A DNA stretch of 64,000 nt. Origin: Dolomedes plantarius. Its lineage: Eukaryota > Arthropoda > Arachnida > Araneae > Dolomedidae. This document shows, one piece after another, positions 11,173 to 21,085 of this stretch. The position numbers and the translations under genes are program-made. The stretch spans positions 202,528,135 through 202,592,134 of the forward strand of contig OU015490.1 of assembly GCA_907164885.2 (NCBI GenBank), given 5' to 3'. Under the pieces are notes generated by a model. The model was not told the origin of the DNA. It was given only the letters and a program-made list of their open reading frames with translations, and ran no database searches. The number at the start of each line of letters is the position of its first letter. The first letter of the stretch is position 1.

Positions 11173-11987
11173 CTTTCACTATTCTCAAAATAACGATTAC
11201 TGCTTGGACAAGTTAATACATTTGACCACACAGTTTCAACAGGTTGAACCATATCATGTGAAACAACTTGCCAGTGCAAGTAAGGTGCTTGCATATTATT
11301 TACTTTAAGAGCACTAATTTCATTGTAACGCCGTGCGCTTCTATTATTTCGCCCGCGATACTGGTTTCGCTGCTGGTTTGAAACTCGTGAAGAATTTTGG
11401 CTGGGGTGTATAAAACTTCTCGTACCTGGGTGAGGGTCAGGGGTAGCGAAGAAATGCCTATTGTCATATTTAGCTAAAGCTTGAAGGAGGGTAACCTTGC
11501 TTGTAACATTTTGATTATCTAAAAAATCTTGAACACTTGGCATCAAACGTTGGATAACTATTTTTAAGATTACCGCTTCCGTCATCCCTTCTAGATATTC
11601 CTCACACTGGGAAATCTTTTCCATAGCAAAATCTAACGCAGACTGACCTTCACGTTGCCTTAGCGAATAAATTTCCGCTTCAATTTGACTTTGATTAAAG
11701 GTCTTTGGAAAAACGCTAAGAAACTGTTGCTTGAATGGCAAATAGTCAAAAATCAGATTACTGCTTTGCATACACGTGTACCACTGATATGCACTACCTC
11801 TTAAAGCGGTTAGAGCAATTTTAAGTTTATCCTCTTCTGGGGTGCATTGTTGCTGAAAGTAATGCTCAATTTTCTTTAGGAATTGGCTTGAGGGGCCGCC
11901 ATTGAATGTGGCTTCGAATGGCGCAAATTGCTGAACCATAATTACCCGATGAAAATTTCCAGCAGGGTCTTGTTCTACAACACTCAT
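11173..11987 (-). pseudogene. Gag of a Ty3-like LTR retroelement, interrupted
   Basis: ATG at 11987 (MSVVEQDPAG). The protein reads as a retrotransposon Gag: PFEATFNGG, a capsid-like helical domain with ALRGSAYQWYTC, FKQQFLSVFPKTF and LRQREGQSALDFA. About 270 residues are open until the hAT insertion at 11173. Beyond that point the ORF on the sequence is artificial, running into hAT terminal DNA. A zinc knuckle is not seen. Upstream (12110-12119) is a primer-binding site for a tRNA-Lys-like primer. Confidence 0.8.
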
Positions 11988-12109
11988 TTTCAAATAGTAT
12001 ATAAGTACTTGCAACAATTTTATCAATATAAGTACACAGTACACAGTTTAACTTCAAATATGTTGTTCGTTATAAATGTAACGATAACAACCAGGGTATA
12101 TATAAACTT

Positions 12110-12119
12110 TCGGGCGCCA
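12110..12119 (-). other. Primer-binding site, tRNA-Lys type
   Basis: The minus strand reads TGGCGCCCGA, the start of the common tRNA-Lys primer-binding site of retroelements. It lies about 120 bp upstream of the Gag start, directly inside the presumed 5' LTR. Confidence 0.55.
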
Positions 12120-12527
12120 GTATAGAGAAAATACTAAGGGGCACTCTATTTGAATTTGATACAAACACAGTTTATACATGAAACAATGTTTATTGAATTC
12201 GTTGCACATATAGAATTTGCTTTTACAGCAATAAGCATACGTACTACTTGTAAGGAATATATATATTAGCATTCAATAGAAATACCTTTTTTGCAAAATA
12301 CTCACAAACCAGCAGAGAGTCAAACCAGCAGTACTGCCACGTAAACTTTGGGCCACGTAAACTTTAACAACCTTCTTCAACCTTAACAACCTTTTTTTAT
12401 TAATGACGCTGCATGGTATTTATACTAAGCGCGTATGCCGAAATTAGCATATCTCAAGCAGCTTCTTTAATTCATTCACTCAAAAGTTCGATTCTTGTGA
12501 ATCGAATCTTGTGTATACCTTACAAGT
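12120..12527 (-). mobile_element. Probable 5' LTR of the Ty3-like element
   Basis: Placed by the primer-binding site on one side and by the end of similarity to the second copy (3560-3722) on the other: both copies diverge just after TATACCTTA. On the minus strand the element would begin TGTAAGGTATAC. The inner boundary is less certain because the sequence next to the primer site does not end in CA. No target duplication could be matched. Confidence 0.45.
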
Positions 12528-12550
12528 TCATTGGTTCAACAGATACATAA

Positions 12551-13297
12551 GGGGTCAGGTACCTTTTAAAGACCAAAAGACTCGACAAACATATCCCTAT
12601 TTTCCATCAACAGTAGTTAATAAATAATTTTTTTAGAAATATGAAAATTTTAAGGTCAGTTAAACACTCTTTTTTCTTTATAAATATGGCTCTCAATGTT
12701 TTCTAGCTTGAAGAGAAATTTTTTAATTGTTTAAAATGTTAACCATTTTTTTTTCATTTTTATGTCACTGCGCACATGATATCACCAGAAAAGTTGTCTA
12801 GAATACCATGAAATTTTATACACGTTAAGTATAAACATGAATTATTAAAATGACGAACAATTATGTCATTCCTACCATAAAAATTGGAATTACAGTAAAA
12901 TTTATCAAAAAAATTTCTGAAATTAAAAAAAAAATTTAAAAACTCTTTTTTTTCTATGAAGAACTAAGAATTTCGATTTCAGAGTTCATCATTTTAAAGA
13001 TACAGTATATTATACAAATTAATTTTAAAATAAAAAAATATTTATATTCATTAATATACGGACGCAAGTCTGCGCCCAATGGCATAACATTGAAAAACAC
13101 AATGGTTGATATTTTAAAGAATTAAAAAATTTATCTTCAAGCTAGAAAAATTTAAAGCTATATTTATAAAGAAGAAAGTATGTTTAACTCACAGTAAAAT
13201 TTCCATATTCCTGTATAAATTATTTTCATAACTACTGATGATTTAAAATAGGGATATTTTTGTCGAGTCTCATAGCTTTTAAAAGGTACCTGACCCC
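12551..13297. mobile_element. Fold-back MITE with ~230-bp arms
   Basis: The left end GGGGTCAGGTACCTTTTAAA and the inverted right end match, and the match continues imperfectly for about 225-230 bp through AGACTCGACAAA, ATATCCCTATTTT, CTTTATAAATAT and TTTCTAGCTTGAAGA. Nothing coding lies in the middle (about 280 bp, AT-rich). No convincing target duplication is visible, so the superfamily is open. Confidence 0.85.
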
Positions 13298-13314
13298 AAA
13301 ATAATATTGCCCTA

Positions 13315-13600
13315 CAGTTTAAAATTTTAAACATTTTTTAACTCCAAGGTTATTTTTAACGTAGGATTACGTTCCTCCATAACGGTCCTCTAGAAAGCAA
13401 AATTTCAGATGTCCTGGGTCGCGTGTTATAGTTTTGGCAGGGCGCCAAACCCAGTCTGTATCGCTTGGGCATAAGCAGCAATATAGATAGATACATATAT
13501 ACATAACACATACTTACAAAAGAGGTAAGCAACGATAAGTAATAATACTTTAATAACCCGCGGTAGTTTCGTTAGAAGAGACTACCTGAAATTTTTTTCC
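13315..13600 (-). repeat. Inverted partial copy of 43272-43490
   Basis: On the minus strand this reads AATTTCAGGTAGTCTCTTCT, then CGAAACTACCGCGGGTTATT, and further on ACTGGGTTTGGCGCCCTGCC. The + strand at 43272-43490 carries the same blocks with differences. There the segment precedes a MADF-domain coding remnant, so this copy is probably a non-coding fragment of the same Harbinger-related family. Confidence 0.7.
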
Positions 13601-13604
13601 ACGT

Positions 13605-14860
13605 ATTTTTATTCATACTAGTTGGTACCCGTCAAAGCATGACGGCTAGATAGTAAATAAATGCACTAATACACAAATTATACCCAACACATCATTGCCA
13701 AATGTTGGAAATCATAATAATGCGCAGAAACAAATTAATGTGCTTAAGCGGTCTCGTGCTTAGTGAGTATCTAAAGCCAGATCTAAAAATGTCACTGAGC
13801 AAGCGCAGAAAGCAATCTTTTTAATTGTAAATTACCGCTAGCTAAACAACGCGAAATAAAGAATTTCCATCAGGTTTAATCTTATATTTCACAAACATAA
13901 TTATCTTAAAAATAAAAATGAAAGAAAGAGAGAGAGAGAGACACTCCTCGGAATAAACGTGTTTATCATTAAAACATGTCACTGAGTATGCGCAGAAACA
14001 GTGAATTTCTAAAGCCAGATTTAAACATGCCACTGAGTATGCGCAGAAATCAATTTTTTAATTGAAAATTATCGCTCATTAATAGAAATTGCGGTTACAA
14101 AAACCAAATTTGACAAATCTACAGATTACAATCCTTCGTTTAAGACCAAAAAGAAGTAAACTGATGCAGAAGTTTTCTCTCACTGGCTGCCCAAAAAGTC
14201 GGCTTAGCAACTTAAATATATAGATAATGATCTTTATACGTTGCCACGTTTTAGACATATAACTGATATATGTTTAGACATATATGAGAAGTATAATTAT
14301 TTTAAAAAAATCTTGTGTCACAACCTCCTTAAAATTATAAATTAAACCATTGACACTGCAAATTCTCACAAACACATCAGTTATATTTTGTATCACATAG
14401 TTTCATGCTCTTAATTAAAGAATGAACTTTTACTCTTAGTAATTAAAGAATGAACTTATGTTGTCGGCAGTAAATGCACCCGCATAAAACTAGCGGAAAA
14501 CAAGAAATTTGATCGATCGAAGCTTTAAAAGTCCGCACAGAATTTTCATCTGACTAACACATTATCAATCAACCGCGCACAGACTTGTGTCAAATTTCTT
14601 ATCATTAACAATTTGTCACAATTAGTTTTCGAAGACAATGTTTGTGATTAATGGTATAAAGTTCGCTTTCTTTATTGCTTTCTTACCATAAATGCGAGGC
14701 AAGGCAGTCGTCTAGATTAGATTGCGTGGCTCTAAAGGTTTGAAGTGTGTGTATACTGCAAAACATATTTTTTTCTAAAGATGTATGCTTTTAAAATAAG
14801 TTGCACAAACCCTTTTTTATTTTCAGGAAATCGCAAAAATTGTGTGCAGTATCCCTTTAT
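13605..14860. repeat. Unassigned, with direct repeats of a ~75-bp unit
   Basis: A unit like CTAAAGCCAGATNTAAANATG followed by CACTGAGNANGCGCAGAAA occurs at about 13772-13845 and 14010-14085, with a partial copy at 13973-14005. A GA-repeat lies at 13920-13945. The phrase GGTACCCGTCAAAGCATGACGG near 13623 resembles tails seen on many arthropod non-LTR retroposons, but I cannot assign it. No coding region is evident. Confidence 0.45.
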
Positions 14861-14866
14861 AGTATA

Positions 14867-14895
14867 AAGTATATATATATATATATTATATATAT
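14867..14895. repeat. (TA)n microsatellite
   Basis: Short TA tract. The surrounding 14900-15440 holds no recognisable gene. Two copies of ATTATGACGTCA, a CRE-like octamer context, lie at about 15410-15432. Confidence 0.85.
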
Positions 14896-15451
14896 AATAG
14901 CCGTTGTCTCTGTATAACACTTCCGGACTGTACTCATCTTTCAATTGAAGCCCTCAGTAAACAAACGGTCGGTTAGGCTTAATTTCAATTTCAGATGTGG
15001 ATCAGAATTTTTTCTTACCTAAAAACTAATATCTTCTCCATCAAATCACGTTTGTTCAGCCTATTTTTCTATAAAATATTCAGAACTAAAAAAAATTGGA
15101 TGCTTTTAGCTGTATATTTAACAGTTTTTAAAAATCTGTTTACTTTTGCGAGGAATTCTGAAAGTAAACAAACTTGAATGTGAATGAATCAAGTAGCTCA
15201 AGTACCGTTAGAGTACTTGAGTGAGTACAATTCAGTACTCACTCTCGCGTAGTGAGCTGTAAAAAACTGGATGGCAGTCTACTACTACAATCGCATGAAA
15301 AACTAAATAAATAAAAAATAATGAAAGGGTTTGCTTTTACAAGGTGTGGATTAAATGCAATATTGTTAGATAATTCGGGATATTTTTTAACTTTCATATA
15401 CTTTTTCCATTATGACGTCATTATGACGTCAAAATGACGGGTTACGTTCTA

Positions 15452-15452
<1 letters not shown>

Positions 15453-15500
<48 letters not shown>
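15453..15500. repeat. (TA)n microsatellite
   Basis: Uninterrupted TA tract of about 24 units. Confidence 0.95.
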
Positions 15501-15502
<2 letters not shown>

Positions 15503-15505
<3 letters not shown>

Positions 15506-15679
15506 GGTGTTACTTCTCTATGGCGGTCAATAAGGGTTCCGAAAAAAGTGGCCGTTTTGAGGGGTGGCCGTGGAAAAGGAATTTCTTTCATAACATTTGC
15601 TTCTATACAGTCTTTAATTGGTTCTGAACAAAATACGACCATTTAGAGGGGTGGTCGGCTACAGAAGCTTCGCTGAACT

Positions 15680-15690
<11 letters not shown>
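15503..15690 (-). repeat. Remnant of a repeat family also present at 24960-25135
   Basis: On the minus strand it contains CCGACCACCCCTCTAAATGG, CACGGCCACCCCTCAAAACG and a TTTTTTCGGAACC block. The same blocks occur on the + strand at 24960-25135. No coding potential is seen. Probably the end region of a DNA transposon. Confidence 0.65.

Positions 15691-15719
<29 letters not shown>
15690..15719. repeat. (TA)n microsatellite
   Basis: TA tract directly abutting the left end of the 15720-23320 element. A matching tract abuts its right end at 23321. Confidence 0.95.
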
Positions 15720-15726
<7 letters not shown>

Positions 15727-17251
15727 GGGGGGGGGGCAAAGGTTTGCAGTTTTGAGTTTTGGGTTTCTTACGGGCATCCGTTAGATCCTATCGCCCCAAA
15801 AAGTCACTTGTATTGTAGTTGGGTATCCCCTTTACCTTCTATAAAATAATGAATTTTTTCCCGAAATATTTAGTCACCAAATTTTTAATTTTACCAAAAG
15901 ACCTGTTTGCGAACCTTTGCCCCAATCGGTGGGGCAAAGGTTCGCACTGCAAACCTTTACCCCACTCGTTGGTTTCTTACTGGATAGGCATCGAAAATCA
16001 CAAAAAGAGTTGTCTAAATAATTTTATTTCACATTTTGTAATCTTTTTAAAGGTGTTACATATATAGAAAATCACAAATTGAACAGGTTAATCTCAATAA
16101 ATTTTTTCTTAAACTAAATAACTTCAAAATGATGTATCAACTATTAACACAGAAAGTTGAATCTAACAAAGAAATTCACAAAATGAAAAGGGGTTAATCT
16201 CAATAATTTTTTTCTTAAACTAAAGAACTTCCAATTAAAATATGAACTATTAACACTATCGCTATATTATATCTTAGGCTTTACTCATTCTTTTAAAACC
16301 CGTAAAAATTAAGCAAATTAAGGGGATGGGGGACATTACAAAGCAATTTTTGAAATTTTTACCTCAGAGATATGAAATTGGGCATAAATATTCATTAAAG
16401 TAAAACTATTTCAAACACCTTATAAAATTTTATAAATATTTAAAATTTTATTTTTTATATTTAAAAAATTGAAATTTTTATTATGTTTTTTAAAATGCTC
16501 CTTGCGATCCAATTTTTAACCTTATCCTTAATTTTGCATTTAGATTGCTTATACATTTTGATCAGGGTTATGTTTTGATTTGTGCTTTCGTTGAATAATT
16601 AATTTTTAGGAAATATTTTTATGCTTGTACTCTGAATTCTCGTGAAATTTTTGTACTTTTCCACGCTTAAGTTAAACTTTGATAATCTGAATGATGTCTA
16701 AACCTGAAATGAATACATAACTTTATTTTAATGTATAAGAGGAGTCTTTGTAATAAATTTTATAAAATTTCGTCAAAAATTGTGACGCAAGGAGCATTTC
16801 AAAGACTTGCAAATCTGGAAATTACTCATTTAGAGTTTTTTTCCCTAACCACACCTTCGAAGCTTATAATGTCTTGTAACAATATTTAATTCCTTTATTT
16901 TGTAAAATAGGTCTTTGTTCAGAGCTATTTTATTTTTGTGTTGTACTAATTCATTTTATTTTTAATTTATGGATTTTCAAGCATTTTACAAAAAATTTTC
17001 TAATTAAAAACAGGCAGTTTTTATCAAAACCATAATTTTTTTTCAAATTACAAAAATGTGAATTCCCATTAATAATAAAAGACGTTGTTAATAAGGATTC
17101 CTAATGAAAAGAGGACATGAAACAAATGTTAATAGTTAGAGCGGCAAAGGTTTGCAGATGGGGCAAAGGTTTGCACTGCGAACCTTTACCCCATGACTCC
17201 TGCAAACCTTTACCCCATTTCGTGCTGGTTCTGTTTCTGCAGAATGGACGC

Positions 17252-17448
17252 TGTTACGGAGGGAAAGCAGAGGACTGTATATAAATAACAATTTTATTGA
17301 AAGCGGTGCCGCAACATGGGCTTGAAAAATGGCCGCTGAAAGCGACGCGACTTACTCCCTTAGAACAAGTTTCACACTGGAGCGTTTTTTCATACAACCA
17401 GAAGGTGGCGCTACAATCGCCGGAAATTGCCGTTATCAGTACGGAACA
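17252..17448 (-). repeat. BEL/Pao 3' LTR
   Basis: On the minus strand it begins TGTTCCGTACTGATAACGG and ends CCCTCCGTAACA. Identical to 22813-23009. The target duplication GACGC lies at its outer side. Confidence 0.95.
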
Positions 17449-17566
17449 TTCCGCCGGCCTTGAAATAACATTTCAATACACAAAAAAATTTAAAAATAAA
17501 CACATTATAACTATACTAATATAAGATACAACAATACAATAACAAGAAAAGTAAACATAAGAAGGT

Positions 17567-20500
17567 TCAATTTTGCATTGGCAAAATACATATCTTTGAT
17601 ATAGGTCTTTTTAGTACAGCAGTGGGAGTTTGTATTATCACTACTCGAACCTTACCGTCTTTGCCTTTAATGGTTTCTTTAATTCTACCTATGGACCATT
17701 TTGAGGGGGGAATATTGTCCTCCTTGATTAAAATTAAATCACCCACCTCTACATTATCTTTTTCAAATTTCCATTTCGATCTTTGTTGTAAGTTAGTTAA
17801 GTAATCATTCTTCCACCTCTTCCAAATGCCTTGCACTAATTTGGTTGTTAGTTGCCATCTAGATAGTCTATTGTCACTTATAGCCACAAGCTCGGGTTCG
17901 GGGATAGAATTTAGTGGGCGTCCTATTAAAAAGTGTCCCGGTGTTAAAGCTTGGAAGTCATTAGGGTCTGGTGACAATGGGCAAATAGGTCTCGAATTTA
18001 AAATAGCCTCTATTTGTGTGATGACCGTTAAAAATTCTTCATAGGTTAAATTAGTATTACCAACTGCTCGCTTTAAGTAATATTTGAATGATTTTACCCC
18101 TGCTTCCCATAACCCTCCAAAGTTTGGGGATCTAGGGGGGATAAACTTCCAAGTTACCTGCTCTGAGGACAAATAGTTTCCAAGCTGTTCATTAGGCTCT
18201 TGAATTAATTTGTACAGTTTCTTTAATTCAGCACATGCCCCAATGAAATTTGTGGCGTTATCTGTGTAAATTATCGCGCTTTTTCCTCGTCTTGCAAAAA
18301 ATCTTTTAAGACATGCGATAAAGGACTCTGATGTCAAATCCGAAACTATTTCCATGTGAATAGCTTTAGTCGCAAGACAAATAAAAATTGAAACATAAAT
18401 TTTTTTCAATATACATTTCCGTTGATAAGGAATTTTTATAGAAAAGGGTCCACAGAGATCCACGCCGGTAACGTTAAACGGTGCGTTAGGAGTTACTCTA
18501 TCAGAGGGTAAATTACCCATAATCTGTACAGCAGGTTTAGGGTTTTGCTTAAAGCAAATTATGCAATCGTTAACTACCTTCCTTGCAGTCAATCTGCCAT
18601 TAATGGGCCAAAATTCTTGACGTACGGTATATAGGAGAGTTTGTGGGCCTGCATGATGGCTTTTCCTGTGAAAATGCTCAAAAATCATTCGAGTCAATTT
18701 ATTACTCTTGGGAATAATAATGGGGTGTTTGTGATCAAACTTTAAGTCAGAATTGCCTAAGCGACCTCCAACTCTTAAAATGTTGTTTTCGTCTAAAACT
18801 GGATTTAAGTTTTGCAATCCACTACCTTTGGGCACAGGTTCTCCCTTTAGAAGATTGATAATCTCCTTTTCAAAATATCTTACCTGGACGGCTTTAATTA
18901 TAGATATCTCCGACCACCTCAATTCCTTGGTGGTGAGCGGTCCTTTTAATTTGTGGCCTGTCTTACAATTACTAAAAAATCTAAAAATATATGACAAAAT
19001 GCGAATTAACTTCAAATAATTATTAGTTAAACTAAAAAATGTATCAAAAAAATTGTCCCTTGTAAGAATTAGAGTTTTATCGGAGTGCCCTTTGAATTCA
19101 TTTAAATATTGTTCATTTTCAGTAGAATGATATTCAGGAATATCCCTTGGAACAATAATATCCGCTTGTAGGAATGTAGGCCCTTTCCACCACAAAACAC
19201 TTGATGAAAGGTCTTTAGCATCTAGTCCCCGTGAAATAATGTCTGCCGGATTCTGCTTGGAGGAGACGTGACCCCAGTGGAAATTTTCAGTCAGTTGTTG
19301 AATGTTACTAACTCTATTCCCAACGAAAGTTTTTAGTTGATGAGGCGATGTTTTTATCCAAGAAAGAGCGATAGTTGAGTCTGACCATAAGAACACTGAT
19401 TCAACATGTAGATGTAATGATGTTAAACATTTTCTCATAAGTTGAGATACAAGTAGACAAGCATTTAATTCTAACCTCGGGATTGTTACCTTTCGAATTG
19501 GTGCTACTCTTGATTTACTGCAGAGTAATTGACTTTTTACAGTGTTGTCATACGCTATAGACTGTATGAAGATAACTGCACCATACGCATTTTCTGAGGC
19601 GTCTGCGAATCCATGTAGAAATATTCGTACAGGTGTCTTGGATAGGCAATATCTAGGTATCTTTAATTTATTCAGATTCAAAAGTGATAAGGAAAAATCA
19701 TGCCACTCCTTAGCTAAAGATTCTGGAAGTTGTTCATGCCATGCAATTTTCAGTAACCACAGTTGCTGCAAGAAGATTTTAGCCTTTGCAATGACCGGAC
19801 CAATTAAACCAAGAGGATCAAATATTTTGGCTATTTGTGAAAGCACTTCTGATTTAGTGTAATTCAATTTAGGATTTACCTTGGTCGTGTAAGTAAACAT
19901 ATCAGTTTTAGGTTTCCACAACATACCCAATGTTTTTACCACATCTAATTCAGAGTCTGATTTAATAGCATATTCTTGATTAATTTGAGATGGATCTGTT
20001 AATAAACTAGGGTGGTTTGTGCACCATTTGTGTAAATCCATACCTCCAGACTTCAACAACTTTATTAACTGAGACTGAAGCTCCTTAAGCTTGGGGAATT
20101 CAGATTCTCCGCTTAAGATATCATCCATATATGTATCTGATTGAAGAACTGAAGATGCTAGTGGATATTGATCTCCATCATCAATTGCGAGTTGTTTAAG
20201 TGATCGCGTTGCTAAAAATGGAGCACTTGTCGTGCCATATGTAACAGTGCACAGTCTGTAAGTCCTTGCAGGTTCGTTCATACCTTCCTTCCAAAATATG
20301 CGCAATAGATCGCGTTGAGAATCGTCTATCAAAATTTGCCGGAACATTTTTCTTATATCGGCAGTAAGTGCATATTCGTGCCTTCGAAATCTAAGTAGAA
20401 CAGCGAAAAGATCATCCTGTATTATACCTCCCGTCAACTGTAATGAATTTAGTGATTCTCCTGAAGACGTAACAGACGAAGCATTAAATACTACTCTTAA

Positions 20501-21085
20501 AGGCGTTGTCTCCTTATCAGGTCTGTAGACACCGTGGTGAGGGAGATAATATACAATTTCTGGTTCTTCATTTTCTAAAACTTCCTCCATATGGCCTAAG
20601 GTTAAATATTCGCGAATAAATTCTTTATACATCTTTAAGAATTTAGGATTTTGATTTAATCTTTTCCATAAACAATCAAGTTTTCGTAAGGCATTTTGTT
20701 TGGAATCACCTAAACAATCAGGATTCTTCGAAAACGGCATTTGAACAATGTATCGGCCTGAATTGTCCCTTCTGTGGGTATTCAAAAAATGTTGTTCACA
20801 TAGTTTATCATCAGCACTTTTAATCATTTCAACGTTATTTTCCGGTATCAGTTCTGCTTCGAAAAAATTCTTAAGTGATTTATCTAAATTAGTTTCATTA
20901 AGTAAACAACAGTAACGAGAATTATTATGTTTTTCGTGTTGTAAAGATCCGATTACTATATAACCAAACTTAGTGTTCTGTAACATTAATTTTCCATCTT
21001 CCGTATAAATTCTTTCACTTTTCAAAATATCAAAAAAAAGTTGATTTCCGATCAAGAAATCGATCTGGCTGGGTAGATAAACCCT
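17567..21085 (-). CDS. pol: BEL/Pao Pol polyprotein (RT, RNase H, integrase)
   Basis: The frame opens after a TAA near 21090, so it overlaps the Gag frame by about 35 bp. A start at 21055 would be TTG, so Pol is probably made by frameshift from Gag. About 1,170 codons. Order: linker; reverse transcriptase with ADIRKMFRQI and catalytic YMDD near residue 310; RNase H with GFADASENAYG near 482 and SDSTIALSW near 560; an integrase HHCC zinc region near 800-840 (DCIICF); an integrase core with GVDLCGP, TDNATNF and GGLWEAG supplying the D, D and E; and a C-terminal domain ending in LKRPISKICILP. All catalytic residues are present and no internal stop occurs, so the enzyme looks intact. Confidence 0.95.
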   Translation of the reverse strand, partial: RVYLPSQIDFLIGNQLFFDILKSERIYTEDGKLMLQNTKFGYIVIGSLQHEKHNNSRYCCLLNETNLDKSLKNFFEAELIPENNVEMIKSADDKLCEQHFLNTHRRDNSGRYIVQMPFSKNPDCLGDSKQNALRKLDCLWKRLNQNPKFLKMYKEFIREYLTLGHMEEVLENEEPEIVYYLPHHGVYRPDKETTPLRVVFNASSVTSSGESLNSLQLTGGIIQDDLFAVLLRFRRHEYALTADIRKMFRQILIDDSQRDLLRIFWKEGMNEPARTYRLCTVTYGTTSAPFLATRSLKQLAIDDGDQYPLASSVLQSDTYMDDILSGESEFPKLKELQSQLIKLLKSGGMDLHKWCTNHPSLLTDPSQINQEYAIKSDSELDVVKTLGMLWKPKTDMFTYTTKVNPKLNYTKSEVLSQIAKIFDPLGLIGPVIAKAKIFLQQLWLLKIAWHEQLPESLAKEWHDFSLSLLNLNKLKIPRYCLSKTPVRIFLHGFADASENAYGAVIFIQSIAYDNTVKSQLLCSKSRVAPIRKVTIPRLELNACLLVSQLMRKCLTSLHLHVESVFLWSDSTIALSWIKTSPHQLKTFVGNRVSNIQQLTENFHWGHVSSKQNPADIISRGLDAKDLSSSVLWWKGPTFLQADIIVPRDIPEYHSTENEQYLNEFKGHSDKTLILTRDNFFDTFFSLTNNYLKLIRILSYIFRFFSNCKTGHKLKGPLTTKELRWSEISIIKAVQVRYFEKEIINLLKGEPVPKGSGLQNLNPVLDENNILRVGGRLGNSDLKFDHKHPIIIPKSNKLTRMIFEHFHRKSHHAGPQTLLYTVRQEFWPINGRLTARKVVNDCIICFKQNPKPAVQIMGNLPSDRVTPNAPFNVTGVDLCGPFSIKIPYQRKCILKKIYVSIFICLATKAIHMEIVSDLTSESFIACLKRFFARRGKSAIIYTDNATNFIGACAELKKLYKLIQEPNEQLGNYLSSEQVTWKFIPPRSPNFGGLWEAGVKSFKYYLKRAVGNTNLTYEEFLTVITQIEAILNSRPICPLSPDPNDFQALTPGHFLIGRPLNSIPEPELVAISDNRLSRWQLTTKLVQGIWKRWKNDYLTNLQQRSKWKFEKDNVEVGDLILIKEDNIPPSKWSIGRIKETIKGKDGKVRVVIIQTPTAVLKRPISKICILPMQN

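Noticed and set aside
13604..13650. Retroposon tail phrase GGTACCCGTCAAAGC as evidence of an RTE element
   Set aside because: The resemblance is short and no coding part or duplication was found.
15405..15440. Paired TGACGTCA sites as a CRE-type promoter
   Set aside because: No gene starts nearby; most likely a small duplication in repeat DNA.
17622..19862. Several + strand ORFs inside 17567-22770
   Set aside because: They are antisense shadows of the BEL Pol and Gag genes.
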